From Lactuca virosa (lineage: Eukaryota; Streptophyta; Magnoliopsida; Asterales; Asteraceae): a stretch of DNA of 64,000 nucleotides. A model generated the notes under the pieces. That model was not told where the DNA came from. It saw only the letters and a program-made list of their open reading frames with translations, and did not search any database. The stretch spans positions 250,550,656 through 250,614,655 of the forward strand of contig CAKMRJ010005634.1 in assembly GCA_928212115.1 (NCBI GenBank). Reading direction: 5' to 3'. The position numbers and the translations under genes are program-made. Every line of letters starts with the position of its first letter. Positions within the stretch are counted from its first letter, which is position 1. Below are positions 1 to 13,072 of this stretch, in pieces.

Positions 1-243
1 ACTTCATTCTTCAAATCTGCATCATGGGTAAAAACAGGTCAACTACGAGAGTTGGTGAGTAATCTAATTTTAGTAGAGAAAATTGTGAAGTTGAAACCTT
101 TATAATTGGAAATTTGTTTTCTTTTGAAGTCGGCAAACAATTGTATTTGAGATAACGGTTTATAAATCAAAAATTGATTAACAAATGATAACAACAACAA
201 TAAGTCCTCACCCTATATATACATATGTATATATATACATATG

Positions 244-306
<63 letters not shown>

Positions 307-2560
307 TAGGATGGAGCATCTAATCATCATACACACTCAACCACGTGCGATCAATCACCTTAGCGTCCCAAGGCGGGGTGGTCAACCCAATAGCGCTATT
401 ATTGTCCATAACGTACCTCAAGAATACGGGCATAGTCATGGAGATTAGACTAAAAATGGTAATGCACTACAAGTACATGTAGCGTAAACAAACAATAGTT
501 ATACAATTAATGACTCACGTATAAATGTCCCAACAATGTCTCAATTGTGATAAAACAATAAAATGAAGTTGGAATATATTAAAACCACATGATACACCCC
601 AAAAGTATTGAAAATTATAAAGTATGGGGTAGATTACTCACATTAGTCCCAAAACGAAATGCGTGTGTCGTACGATAGACGATTCGGGTCAAAATGGCGT
701 AGAACCTAATATAATTAATAGTTTTGGTTTAGGAACTGCTAAACGAGAATGGAGTATTAATACAAATAATTAGACACATATTCTTATATTAGATGAATTA
801 ACAATAATTCATTTTGATTATAATATTAAGGTATTTATTTGTTAAATGAATTTTAAATTGAATTACTTACTTTGCATAATTAATTTATATTTTCAATTTA
901 GGCCAGATTTTAATAATTTCTTATTAAAATAATAACTTGCCCAATTATAATTATTTACAGATTTTAACAATTATTTATATGAAATAATCATTAAAATGCA
1001 TTTTTACATGCTTAAATACTTAGGAAAATAGTTTTAAATAGTAAACAGTATTGCAAAATTATGAAATTATTAGGAAATCATTATTTCATACAATATGAAT
1101 TACTGTAAAATTTGTATATTTTTCTGAACTGTTTTAGTATTTATTTAATATTTTAATGATTAAACAACACAAAATTCGGGAAAAATAGTAAATGATTCTC
1201 AAAAATCTATAAAATTAACCATAGTTTTATAACATGATGTAGAGCTCAGTGTATAAGTTTCAGATATTTGTGACTATGGGAAGTATTTTTTATATATTTC
1301 ATTATTAATTAATCAATAAAATCATAAATAATAGTAAAAAGTAATATAAATGCATGAAACTTCATATATCATGTTTAATCAGTATACAGGTCATCCCAGA
1401 ATTTTCTCAGAATTTATTGAATGCAAAAAGTATTTTATGTGAATTATTGCCCTACTTTATTGCAATAATTATAGTAATTCAATAAAAATAAATTATTTTC
1501 TGAAAATTTCCAGAACTTCTTATTTTATTGATGGGATTCTGAAAAAATCAGGTTTATGCATAAAATGAGTTTTAGATATTTTGGTGGATTTAATTTGTTT
1601 CTTGTATGAATATGAAACTTTTAACAACATACCTTGATGAATGCTTCAAGAGGGATGAAGATTTGAGTATAATAGATTGTTCTTGGATGGAATATGAGTA
1701 TTCTTGGAGGAAATTTCGAGATTGAGAGTGAGAGAAAGAATAGAGAAGGTTTAAGTGGTGAAGAGAATAATGTGTTGGGAGAAAAAGGAAAGGAAAGTGG
1801 ATGGGAGGTGTGAGTGGGAGACCATGAGAATAATCTTTTTGCTTTTGGTGGTCTTCATAATTTCCCACTAACACAAGCATCTTTTACATAATTAATATAA
1901 GAGTTTTATAAAATTTAATGTAAAGTTTATAAAAATAGAGTTTTATAAAATTTAATGTAAAGTTTATAAAAATGGAGTTTTATAAAAGATGAGTTATTAT
2001 TTGATTATAACAATCTACTTTGATTTGAAGTTTAATTATAGCATTCAAGTTTGATTCTTTTAAATTTAATTAGAGCATTATACTTTGATTTGATTTTAAT
2101 ATGGTATCATAATTTAATTTGATTATAGTTATAACGTTGTACTATACTATGTTGCTATTAACGTCAATTTATATCGTAGTGTATTAGTTTCGATCCTATT
2201 AACATCAAGTAATCTTGAGTAGGGTTTGAATGAGATTGCGAGAGGTTTCGTTGTGATCTTTTTGAGTGTCCGGCTTCGCAACGCAAGGTCCATAGACCCC
2301 GTTAAGCCATGATTTAGTGTCCTACACAATCCCGATGATTGTGCAATAGTGTTTTATCGCTTTGGTTCGTTGTTTAGCACTGTTAAGGCTAAGGAATATC
2401 AAACACATGAACTTTCCAAATGATGTTTTCTCATTAAAATAGCGAATTGTACAGTGATTACATAACGTAAACCCTAACATACAAGGGTTAATGGAGTTGA
2501 CCGGTTTAACTTGTTGACTTTGTTTGACTTTAACTTGACCGAAATTTGATGGTTGTCACA
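1..2560 (-). mobile_element. Long LTR fragment, TGTGACAACC family, cut by the window edge
   Basis: The right edge is GGTTGTCACA at 2551-2560; on the minus strand this reads TGTGACAACC, the same terminus as the LTRs at 2897-5500, 26267-28863 and (minus strand) 53868-58315. The interior resembles 54000-58315 in order and content: AT-rich blocks with phrases such as TGAAAATTTCCAGAA, then a purine-rich GAGAGAGAAAGAA zone (about 1715-1830 here, 57360-57500 there). No coding sequence is supported. Position 2561 begins the coding part of element X, so this LTR probably inserted just before it. The other end lies outside the window, so solo versus full-length status is unknown. Confidence 0.7.
246..309. 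repeat. (TA)n microsatellite
   Basis: A nearly uninterrupted TA dinucleotide run, preceded by a degenerate TATATACATATG stretch. It lies within the long LTR fragment. Confidence 0.95.
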
Positions 2561-2562
2561 CA

Positions 2563-2896
2563 ATGAGTGTATTTGTTTCATCCCATCGTGGAGACACACC
2601 CCCAGTCGGATTCTAAGTGGATGCAATTAATTTAATTCGCCCTAAGGTCTCCACGGCATCACACTTACACTATTTTGAGCCTGAGGATTTTAACTCCATA
2701 TTTCTTCGTGTCGCACAAACAATACAAACACCAGTCGCACCGCAGGGCACTTCTTCAGCCCATGCCAGAACTGAGTCGAGGCCAGACTTGACTTCAGGTC
2801 AAGGAGACCGAGGAAGCTTAGGAAATCTTATTCCACCACCATTTCTCACAAGTGGTCTAGGCGTGGGAAGCACAACTGTGCAAGGAACCACGAACC
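2563..2896 (+). pseudogene. Element X ORF, first segment (unknown retroelement protein)
   Basis: From an ATG at 2563 the frame reads MSVFVSSHRGDTPPVGF, meets one stop, then stays open (VDAINLIRPKVSTASHLHYF...) to 2896, where a solo LTR interrupts it. The 5-bp duplication GAACC (2892-2896 and 5501-5505) shows that the next host base is 5506. The frame goes on there with one further stop. I do not recognise the domain. The protein continues at 5506-6880 and 13090-14012, so this is the N-terminal part of a broken gag-like or accessory protein. The premature stops make it non-functional. Confidence 0.5.
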
Positions 2897-3090
2897 TGTG
2901 ACAACCTGAAATTTTTATCTTGTAAAGCCATTCAATCCAATCAAAAGTCAGACTTGTTTCTGCTATCTTCTAACTTTGTTAAGGGTCTGTTTGAGTGTTT
3001 TGATCCTAGTATATTCAAGGATTGTGTGTAGGGATGTGTTTGCTAAAGTTCATTGTGTTGCATTCAAGCCGGAAAACTCCATCACAAGGA

Positions 3091-3660
3091 GTTTACGGCC
3101 GTAAACTCTTGTCTAGCCGTGAACTCTTCTCCTTAAGTATGATTTCCTTCATTTTCTTCACTTCTCACATCTCCAAGTCAATAACACTCATTTCTCTCTC
3201 AAGTATCATCAAGAACACTTCTATTTCTCTTCACATTTGTAAGTGATTCTTTCATTTATTAGTTGATATCCTTCTTGATCTAGTAAAACCCCATGATTTC
3301 ATCCATGAATTCATCTCTTTTGGGTTAGATCTTCAAATCATCAAGAACGCCAAGAACACACACTAGTTCTTTGGGCCGTAATCACCCCTTTTAGCTTCCA
3401 AAACGTAAGTATTCTTTCCATATACTAGTTATCTATTAGAAGCTCTTGATTAACATCCAAGATTCAACCATTTTAGCAAGATTATCAAGAGTTTACGGCC
3501 GTAAACTCTTCATATGGCCTTAAACACTTCTTAGTTCTTGTCATGGCCGTGAACCCTTCAAGTCATGGCCGTAAACCCTAGCTTGTTCATGAATGGCCGT
3601 AAACTCCTTGGCCGCGAACACATATTAGCCGTAAACACACCCTTGTGTGGTTGTGAACAC
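3091..3660. repeat. Cluster of GTTTACGGCCGTAAAC palindromes in the solo LTR
   Basis: Perfect 16-bp palindromes lie at 3091-3106 and 3491-3506. Half-sites or degenerate versions (ATGGCCGTAAAC, GGCCGTGAACCC, GCCGTAAACAC) follow between 3110 and 3660. The same motif appears in the related LTR at 26480-27290 and in the unrelated copia LTRs at 53580-53670 and 63090-63320. Confidence 0.85.
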
Positions 3661-4494
3661 CATTTATACAATCATATGTGATTGTAATACTTCATTCCAA
3701 GTGTTTCCTAGTCCCTAAGGTTGTTCCCTTACATGATTAGTTGTTATATACACTAATTATATACATATATGTGTCATTATATGCTTAATAGGATCCGTTT
3801 GTGCTCAAGACTTCACTTGGCATACTTAGCATCCTAATCGATCTTACATTCGAATCACTCACTACAGGTGAGTTCGTACCCCTTAACTTATATTTTAAAT
3901 TATTTTAAATGCTTTTATGGGGGGGGGGGATACAAGTAGAAAACGTTATAGTTATAGTATCAATCACATGTGATTTATAACTATCAAACAAGTGGATTTC
4001 TTATACTACAAAACTGTGTTATCAAACAAACTATTTCAAAACATTTTATAAACTAACATCAAGTCATCTATAAACCATTCAAATGGTTAAAACTCTTTTT
4101 ATATGCTAAACTCTTTATTAAACTCTTTTAAACTTGTATTGTCAAAATCATGTCTATATAGATATAGTTATATAAATAAGGTTGAAAGGGATTAGGACTG
4201 ATAACTCGCCTTATTTCCTGTTCCTTGTTTGGTTGTGGACTTAGGGTATCGGTTGTTTGTTCGAGTGTCGTTTGAATGTTAGTTATATATTATGTATATG
4301 TATGTAGATATAAAAGTTCTTCCAATCAGTTCAATACCTTTGGGTAGCAAAGGTGTACAAACATGATCAGTCATTCAAACAACAGTACTAGTAAACTATA
4401 ATAGGTATAGTTTAGAGGATTACTACTTACTATTTCTAGAACAATGAAACATACAAGAGTCAGTTCATACATGAGTCAGCTCAAACATACTATA

Positions 4495-4605
4495 ACGAGA
4501 AACAGAAAGAACATACTATAACGAGAAACAGAGAAAACATACTATACAGTAGAACAGAGAGAACATACTATACACTAGAACAGAGGGAACATATTATACA
4601 AATAC
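4495..4605. repeat. Short tandem array, unit about 33 bp
   Basis: About four copies of a unit like GAACATACTATACAGTAGAA followed by CAGAGA, with gradual divergence. The equivalent position of the sister LTR (28030-28160) has a different tandem unit. Confidence 0.8.
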
Positions 4606-5505
4606 AAGAACAATATAACATTAATGTGAGCCACTACTTCATGGCATGGCAATTTACTGTTGTGTCACGTTTTTGTAACCAGAGTCTCCTAGAGGGAGAG
4701 CGTGAATTTGTGTATAGATCTATATGGGATTGACAATCCTACACCTTGCTGCTAGCTATAGTGGGACCTGCAGGTCTATGGGTGACGAATGTCATACCAT
4801 TTCGACGTCTCTGAATGTCGTGTTTTACTAGTCGATCAAGTATGGTTATAATCTCATCACATTTTACCTTTATTAAACAAACTGGTTTAAGGTAGTTAGT
4901 ACATCGGTAGTTACTTATTACAATACGACTGTACATCTTCATTTTCCATTTACATTCATATAGTGATCTTCTCACATAAACGGTAATGTAAACTATTTTC
5001 TGGTAATAATAGTCATACTTTGGAAAAACACTCACTTTTACAAATGAACAAACATACAGAACAGTCGGGTCTTGGTAGAAGACTACATTACATTATAAAG
5101 TAGAAAATATAGGATTTTCTAAGGAGCATACAAACATTTACATCAAACACTTACAAACACTTTCATCAAACTTATACAAACATTGACACTAAAATACTTA
5201 TGAACTCACCAGCTTAAATACTTATCTACTCTTTCAAAATAACTTGTATTCTTAGGTCACCAGTAGACAGGTACCGATGACTAGGTTTTGAGAAGACGGA
5301 GCATGTTCAAGATTCGTCTTTTATTTTGATTCATATTTTGGTGTCTTTCAAACTATACACAGAACACACTTGTATTAAAATTATATTATTAATGCAATGG
5401 ATGATGTTGTTGCTTGTTTACTATTGTGCATTGTTATGATACTGTACATGACGTCCTCCGCCCCCGAATGTTTCTGCCGTTCTGATTTGGGGGTGTGATA
5501 GAACC

Positions 5506-6880
5506 CGAGGAACACCTAGTTGCGAAATCAAGGAATTGACGATTTTGGATCTGATGATACTTGGTCTCAATACCGACCAAGTACTGAGTCCGGAATCAGA
5601 AAATTTGAAGCATTTCAGAGAGCAGTTAAAGAAAGAAGGGCACAGCAGAAACAGCAACAACAACAACAAAAAGATGAAGCTCTTCAACATGTTGCCAAGT
5701 ATTGGGCACACTCCTTCAGCAATGCTAAAACTGTTCACGATATCTTGAAGATTCAGGAATGGATGTCTTAAATGGAAGCAATAGTTCAACAAGCCCAATT
5801 TCTAGAAGGTGGTGTTGGTCCATTAAAGCCTCCTCAACATGATGATATCCACGAGTCCAATGATGACGGAACTGCAATTGAGATCAGCTCTGGTCCAATG
5901 TTTGGTTTTGATGATATTGATATTGATGAAGTTCAGCAGCCCCCACATTCAGAAGAATTCTTGATGGTGTTTGAAGATGAAGAATCCATGTGGATCCCAA
6001 CACTCCACCTCGAAGCCAAAAGCAAAGAAAATGAAAAAGATTGCAGTATCACGAAAGGAGTTTCTAAGTCTCCAATCCAGTGTTGATCAAATTATGGCCG
6101 CAGTCAGAACTAAGGAGCCAGTAAACACCGAAGTTCCTCTACCGAAGTCTTTAGTAGAAAGGGTAGAAACTCTTGAGACAAGGGAATGGTTGCTTGCTCA
6201 AAGAGTAAGTCTCTCAATCGAAATGGGAATCAGAAACTTGGATAATCGTCGAACCACAGATCATAAGGAGTTTCTAGCAACTGCTGAAAACCTCGTCAAG
6301 GAGGTAATTGCGTTAAAGGATGAACTCAAGACCACTCTTGACAAACAAGCAGTTCATTCCAAACAACTTGTAGAGGAAACTCACAACACCTATGAGTCCA
6401 CCATTGCGGTTCTCCAATCAACCATCAACGGCTTAAGGCGTTCTCTCATAGCAAACTCCAGTTTTCATGAAATCCTTCAGTTGACCAAGGAGATATATCA
6501 ACTTCTATTCAACACTGAAATTCCCAACAATCTCCAAGTCTCTGATTTAATCAAGTTTTCTCCAAAATCGATGGACTCAAGCAATGGTTTAAGGAACAAC
6601 AGGTGGTTAATTCCTCAAAAGGGGGAAGTGAACTAGATCCATCGATTCAACTTCAACAAGATCCTTCTCATTCCAAGAATCCTTCAACCCATAAAACTCC
6701 TCCAAGAATTCCAACTCTGCAACCATCTCCAAGACAACCAACTCCGGTGCCATCTCCGCAACAAACTCCACCGCAACAAGATCCTCATCAATCTCCACAT
6801 CAGACTCCCTCGCAATTCAAAAACGTGGAACACATCATGTCCTCGGACAATTCAAGTGACTCCAACCACTCGTCAAAGAA
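5506..6880 (+). pseudogene. Element X ORF, middle segment: Gln-rich, acidic, coiled-coil, then Pro-rich
   Basis: Directly after the GAACC duplication the frame reads LRNQGIDDFGSDDTW, passes a poly-Gln stretch near 5653-5670, hits a TAA at 5769-5771, and reopens in the same frame with an acidic section (DDIDIDEVQQ) to about 6000. The reading then shifts frame to a long alpha-helical section (5971-6636) with heptad-like content (RVETLETREWLLAQRV..., ENLVKEVIALKDELKTTL). Another shift leads to a Pro/Gln-rich tail (6603-6880; SPRQPTPVPSPQQTPPQQ) that ends at the CACTA insertion. The stops and shifts mark decay. The order of a helical region, a Pro-rich linker and a further globular part is compatible with a gag-like structural protein, but I cannot name a family. 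Confidence 0.5.
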
Positions 6881-6899
6881 CACTACAAGAAAAAGTTGA

Positions 6900-7460
6900 A
6901 ATAACTACGGAAATTTGCTACGGAAGTACATTCAGTAGTTATTTTGCCACGGATTATGCTACATAATGGCTTGTTGTAGCTATTTTACTATGGAATTTGC
7001 TATAAAACTGCATTTTGTAGGTAATATCTGAATAACCACGGGATTTTTCTACGGGATTAAAAACTGTAGGTATTCTACTATGGACTATGTTACAGAATAG
7101 TTAGACGTAGGTATATGTGCTACGGAATTAGCTACAAAATTATGTTCTGTAGCTAATATTCGGATACCTACGGAATTTTGCTACGTAATCGGAGTCCGTA
7201 GTTATCATGCTACGGAATTTCCTAGAGAACTATAAGTCGTAGGTGTTTTGCTACAAATTTTACTACAGATCAAAGTTTGTAGTTATTTTCCTACAAAATT
7301 TGTTACGAAATCAAAATCTATAGCTATTATACTACAAAATTTGCTACCGAATCTAAGTCTGTAGGTAGCTTGCTACGACATTTGTTACGGAGTCCAAGTC
7401 CGTAGATATGTCGCTATAGAATTTGCTACGAGATCATAGGTCGTAACTATTTTACTATAA
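6900..7460. repeat. Left subterminal CTACGGAA repeats of the CACTA element
   Basis: Dense degenerate repeats of CTACGGAA / GTAGYTATT about every 20-40 bases in both orientations. In En/Spm elements such arrays bind the TNPA-type protein; here that role is inferred from position only. Confidence 0.85.
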
Positions 7461-7499
7461 AAAACGACAATAAGTTACTAATGTAAATATATCTGTTAA

Positions 7500-9600
7500 C
7501 TTCAAAATATCTAAAGTTAATAAAAAATTCAAACGGAAATCACATAAAGTATATGTGATGTTAAGTGGTTTTGACTAAGGTAAATGGTTTTTATTCGGGT
7601 GCTGATACATTTCTCCAATAAGAAAATCCCCCTTTTTTTTCTTATTTTCACAATTCCGCTTAATAAGAAAATCCCCTTTTCTTTCTTATTTTCACAATCC
7701 CGCTTAATAATTTCATGCTCCAACTTCCTGTGAGATTTTCTATCCGAGAAATGTAGGTAGCAATGATGACTCTCTTCTCCGACGATTGGATCTCTGACGA
7801 AGACATATAGTTGACAGTTCTCGTTATTCCTCCTTTCTATTTCATTATTTGACAACGATTTCCTCTTAAACAAAGATAGGTGCTTTTCGTTCTCACTTCT
7901 TTAGTGATTTCCTCTCAAACAAAGATTGGTACTTGTCATTCTCTCTTTCTCACCTCTCTATTTCAGTTTTTGTCCAGCAGTGTCTCTTTTCTACTTACTT
8001 TTTGGAACTCTTGTTTCTTTATTTCCTATACAGTTACAGTGAGTGTGTGTATGAAGTGTGAACTGTTAAGATTAAATTTTTGTAGTCAAACCATTTGTAT
8101 AATAGTTTTGGATTTGATTAATAAATAGCATTGGGTGTTAGGTTGGTAAGTTGTAAGGTAATTTATTTGATTTTCTTTATATGAAATAATGTAAAGCCTT
8201 CTGTAAAGATATAACATCCCCCTGTATAACACAAACTTGAGATAAATCATTATATACATTTATTGATTATTATCCTTATCTTTTTATGCTTGTAACTCAA
8301 CATATCAGCACATCAACCGCAACAGCAACATATTAGGCCCACAAAACCTCTAAACAACATCAGGGGTAAAATGGTCAATGGTATGTAAAATACATAAGGC
8401 TCTATCAATTAACATGGTGAACGCAATAAGAGGTGGCAGACATGATCCTTGTGTTGTCCCAAGAGGTTCCTTCTTACCTTTTCATTCTTTTTTACTTAAT
8501 GGGCTAACTTCTCTGCCATTAAAATTGATGACTTGTAAGGATAAAATGGTAATTTAACCAGTTTACATTTTGAATGTTGCGTCATGGGTGGTTACTGACT
8601 TGCTGTTTTGTACATGCATTTGCAAAAGAAATGGACTTTTTTTTGGGATTTGATTAAAAGTTCTTAATTCACTAGTTTTAGAAAAAAATTCATTGCTATC
8701 TTAATTTCTGGCAGGGTTAAGAGGAGAAACAAGATTTGTTTTTACAAACTTTCATGTCTAATTTTCATAATATCAGATGTGGTGCAATGTTTCAACCTGC
8801 TGAATAATATGCTTCCTCTCAACAGTGTAGGGGCATTTTTGTCAATATGTTTTTCCCCTTTTAAATAATGTCTTTTCCCATCTGATTTAAAGTAATTTAA
8901 AACAGGATGTTAAGACATGTCGATTGCAAAAAAAAAATCATTTGTATTTTATAAATATATTGCTTATTTATTTTTCAATTTATGTTACTTATAACATCTT
9001 ACCTAACACATTCAAAGCTATTGCAAATAAAAATTAGATTCCTACAGTTTTACTTCGACATTCAAAGCTATTGCATATAACACATTAATGGGAAAAATAA
9101 CAATTATTTTCCAAGTGACCTATGTACACAAAAAAAAAGTTCAAAGACCAAATTAGAACACAAAATCTTAGTCAGTAACCTGTTATACGTGGTCATAATG
9201 ACATAATCATTTTCAAGAACCCAATATACAAAAAAAGAAGCTCTTAACTAAACTGGAAAAATTCACATAGTTAGTAAGGTGGATGTTAAGTAATCATAAC
9301 AAACATAACATAACAAACAATCAATGATTATGTGTAAGAGTTAATTTTACAAACTCTTAACAAACAATATCCAACCATTCATCCACACCAGCACCATCAT
9401 TTTCCTAACCCAATATACAAAAAAAGAAGCTCTTAACAAATAATCATAACAAACATAACATGGTTTCATCTTTATCACCACATTACGTAAGTTTTCACAG
9501 CAAAGCCATGGCCCACATGAACCAAAATTAAAAATCATCTAAAAGTTGCATCATCGATTTCTTTGACTACAAAATCATTTTTTTACACATTCCTTATATA
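7500..9600. other. CACTA interior without recognised gene
   Basis: AT-rich sequence between the left subterminal repeats and the (TA)n tract. It contains a local direct repeat (AATAAGAAAATCCCC at about 7617 and 7660) and a block repeated at about 9220-9260 and 9405-9450 (CCAATATACAAAAAAAGAAGCTC-like). The short ORFs here look random. A CCATTCATCCACACCAGCACC phrase near 9375 recurs inside the TNP1-like gene near 10480, showing a partial internal duplication of that gene's exon. Confidence 0.6.
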
Positions 9601-9644
9601 TATATGAAATCATTACCATGTAACCCATGTATATTACTTCATAC

Positions 9645-9710
<66 letters not shown>
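9645..9710. repeat. (TA)n microsatellite inside the CACTA element
   Basis: An uninterrupted AT run of about 66 bases. Tyr-Ile 'ORFs' on both strands here are translation artefacts of the repeat. Confidence 0.95.
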
Positions 9711-9712
<2 letters not shown>

Positions 9713-10314
9713 TCTCATTGATTGTTTGAAAACCGATTCCCCGTTAATTAGGCATAAATTCCCCACGTCAAGGATAATTTTGGTGGTGGACGTCTGTGTT
9801 CATCCTGCTTTCCTATCGTCTTCTAGGGTCTGTTCGGTGCTTCTTACTATCGTACTCCCACACATTCTGGTAAAATTGCTTTTATTTCTTGGATCTTGTT
9901 CCTAATCTTCATCTTTTATAACTATCAATGATAGTAAAATTAATCATGTAGTTTAACTTGTGTTTCTACAATTTCTACATAAATCTGATCGACCTTCTGT
10001 ATTTTCTACATATATATTATGATTTTTTTGGTTGTTAACATTATTATACGAAGTTATGTCAGATCATGTCTGGATGAATTTTTTTTCCTATGCATATGTT
10101 AAAAAGTAGTAGCAGTTCCTATGCATCTTTATTGCTTGATATTAATTTGTACTTTAGTTTTTCATAGGGTATATATCGGTCATTTATCTGTTGTTGTCTG
10201 CCATACTTCTTGATTTTATCATATATTTTTATCAGTTTCAATATACCGTGTTTGTTTATGTGTAAACCTTACTTCCTTATAATATTTCATTTCTAATTTG
10301 TTATTACAGAAGAG

Positions 10315-12146
10315 ATGCCTCCATTCCCATTGAAAGGACATCCAATAAGGCCACACAAGAATATGCATCAGTTGTTACAATGGTACACGAATGAACCATC
10401 CACCCCTGCATCCACACTGACCATAAGGCCGAAAACATCTGCCTCCCCACTGTTTGGTACTCCATCAGCCACAATATCCAACCATTCATCCACACCAGCA
10501 CCATCATTTTCCCCTACATCGACACCAACACTAACACCGACAACATCTACCCCCATAATGTTTAGTACCCTATGAGTCCCTTCATCCACATCAGCCCCAC
10601 TGTTTAGTACCCTATCAGCCCCTTCATCCACATCATCCACATCGTCATCCCCTTCATCTACAACAGCCCCATCATCTGTCCCTTCCTCCACAACAACCAC
10701 ATCGACACCGATTGCTACTGAACAACAAGATGCACAACTAGAACAACGCATGCATATTAAAGTTCGGGCAAATGCGTAAGTGAAAAATACTAATTGATTT
10801 TCATATTTTTTTGGTTTAAGTTTGATTAGTTCATAGTATCATGCATTTTTTTGTTATGTAGATTATTACCTTCAGGTAAATGTTCGTCCATAATTAAGAA
10901 AACATTCCTAGATAAAGTGGACGAAAATGGATATAAGTGGGTGACTTTAAGTGAAGAGACAAAACATTTTTATTGGGAAGAGTTTTAGGTAGATTATTTA
11001 TTATTATGCTTTTCTGTAATTATTAGACACACCGTCCACTTATTATAACTTAATTGCTATTATGTATTGTAGAAAAAATGCTAGTGGGATGTTGCTATTG
11101 GTGACTCAGTCGTCAAGGCTGCTTAGGAACAAAAGGCCAAAGAAAGATATCGACACTGCATCTATGACATAAGAACAAGAAACCCAACTCGTGAAAAGTC
11201 ATGTCACATAGAATTACAAGTATGGAATGCTTGGAATGCAATATGGAATTCAGAGGACTTCAAGAAAAAATCAGAGCAAAATAAAAAAAAACAGGCGTAA
11301 AGGTGTAGTAGGTGGAAAAACTCCACCTACCCATAATGGTGGATCAGCTTGACATCAACAAATTGTTGTTGATATGGTAAGTGTTTTTTTACATATTAAT
11401 GTTATTTTTAGCATCTTATTTTCATTTCAACTAATGGAGGTATGTTTTAATTTTTTATGGCATATTACATTCATTTTTACTTATGACCACTCTATGAAAA
11501 ATGTTATAGCATCCTATAATATATGTATAATATAACCACCTTCTTGGTTTATTATTGGTTAATGTAAATTATTAAACTCTAGTATGATAATTTATTTCTT
11601 TCATTACATCTTGTGGTGATCTTTGACATATATTTGGTATTAATGTAGGAGGAATATACAGGAAAAGCTCCGTCATGCTATGAACTATTTATGTTTACTC
11701 ATACTAAGGATCATGACGGAAAGACATTTCAAGTTGACAAAGCTAAAGAAGTTCATGTAAGTTTATTTGTAATTTACTTGATAAAAGGAATTAAAAAAAA
11801 CCTTTTATAAAATATATATTAATGCAACAATATCATTGTAGGATTTGTTTGTGTCTCAACGTGCTGATTTGGCATTGCTAGGAGAGGACGTTCCTGAAAG
11901 CGAACTATTTTATACAACTGTTGGAGGACATGACAGTAAAAAAAAGTTTATGGGCTTGGATCATATGGCAGGTCCATTTTTCGTGAAAACTCCTCTCAAA
12001 CATGCACTTCACCGGATACAAGTTTTGAAAAACATCATCTCGAGACGAAGATCCAGAAATTAGAGGAAACCATAGACCAACAAAGGATGGAGTTGGATGA
12101 TGTGAGAAACATGGTTAATGATATGAGAAGCACAAATAATCAGTGA
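10315..12146 (+). pseudogene. TNP1-like CACTA accessory gene (plant transposase, Ptta/En/Spm type), decayed
   Basis: The first exon starts at ATG 10315 (MPPFPLKGHPIRPHKNMHQL) and runs through a Ser/Thr/Pro-rich stretch with one stop near 10573, to a donor-like GCG|GTAAG-type site (AATGCGTAAGTG) near 10777. The next exon (10861-10990) reads IIKKTFLDKVDENGYKWVTL then FYWEEF, the pattern usual in the Transposase_24-type domain. Near 11105-11310 the frame KAKERYRHCIYDIRTRNPTR ... WNSEDFKKKSEQNKK matches the 'NSPEF..KS..N..NR' block of that family. Two later segments follow: 11650-11757 (EEYTGKAPSCYELFMFTHTK) and 11843-12063 (LFVSQRADLALLGEDVPESE ... GLDHMAGPFF). A coiled-coil tail ends in TGA at 12146. 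Stops in several exons suggest a pseudogene. The family assignment is from memory of conserved wording, not from a search. Confidence 0.65.
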
Positions 12147-12419
12147 TACACTTTTTATTGATTGCATTTTAGGGTTTCTAGTTGAGTTTGAGTATTAGAC
12201 TAATTTGATTGGTGCTTTGGACAAAAGGGTATTTCATTTGATGATAAACTATTTTTTTGTTAGGAATTTTTGTAATTTCTTTTATTGTTATTGCAATTTC
12301 AGAATCTTGATTTTGTTATAAATTTGCTTCAGAAAAGAATTGAATCATTTTTGTATGTTTTTTTTAACTAATCATGTCACAATTTTTTATTATTGATATT
12401 TTTACAGAGTTATTATGGA

Positions 12420-13072
12420 TATTTTTACGTTGTTATTATGTAGTTGAATTATTATGAATTTTATTATGGAATCTATTACGTCATATCTTTCTACAACGGA
12501 AATATGTTTTGGTAAATTTACTATGGAATATTTGCAACAAAAGTATATTGTAGTAAATTTTCTATGGAAGTAGATCGTAGTAAATTTACTACCAACTATC
12601 TGCTACAAAATTAGATCGTAGTAGATTCACTATGGAATATTTGCTATGACATTACCCATAGTGGATTTGCTATGGAAATTAGCTACGGGCATGGTTTGTA
12701 GTTAATTTGTGACAGATTAACCATGGATCAGGTCGTAGGTAATTTCCTACGGACGTGCTACAGAAAACAATTGTAGTTAATTTGTGACAGATTAACTACG
12801 GATCGTGTCGTAGGTAATTTGCTACGGACATGCTACGAACAATAATTGTAGTTAATTTGCTACGTCACTGCTACGGATATAGTTTATAGGTATTTTACTA
12901 CGGAATAAGTCTGTTGAAAATTCCGTTGTGAAGGTCCTACGGATTCTGTAACAAAAGTTTAGTAACGATGATTTTTGCAACAGATGGGTTCCGTTGCAAA
13001 TTCCGTCTCTAATCACACTTAACTACGGAATATCATGTTTTAGCTACGGAATTTTTCCGTAGTTATTTCAGA
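12420..13072. repeat. Right subterminal CTACGGAA repeats of the CACTA element
   Basis: Many degenerate CTACGGAAT / GTAGTTAATTTG repeats, mirroring those at 6900-7460. A 60-bp portion (TTGTGACAGATTAACTACGG and neighbours, about 12705 and 12780) is tandemly duplicated. Confidence 0.85.

Larger units (their letters stand above)
2897..5500 (+). mobile_element. Solo LTR, 2604 bp, TGTGACAACC...GGTGTGATA
   Basis: It starts TGTGACAACC and ends GGTGTGATA (terminal CA mutated to TA), with perfect GAACC duplications. It aligns along its whole length with 26267-28863: shared landmarks include a G9 tract near 3921, a 'GGTAGCAAAGGTGTA' block near 4340, 'GGGTCTTGGTAGAAGACTAC' near 5068 and 'GTCACCAGTAGACAGGTAC' near 5257. 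There is no internal coding region or primer-binding site, so it is a recombination-derived solo LTR. It holds many GTTTACGGCCGTAAAC-type palindromes (3091-3106, 3491-3506, degenerate copies to about 3650) and a short tandem array at about 4495-4600. Confidence 0.88.
2892..5505. repeat. Target-site duplication GAACC flanking the solo LTR
   Basis: GAACC occurs at 2892-2896 immediately before TGTGACAACC and at 5501-5505 immediately after GGTGTGATA. Five bases is the duplication length usual for Ty3 and Ty1 elements. Confidence 0.85.

Noticed and set aside
1590..1880. Minus-strand 96-residue ORF
   Set aside because: The composition follows the purine-rich zone of the long LTR; the homologous zone near 57400 has no matching ORF.
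9575..9905. Tyr/Ile-rich ORFs on both strands
   Set aside because: They are translations of the (TA)n microsatellite.
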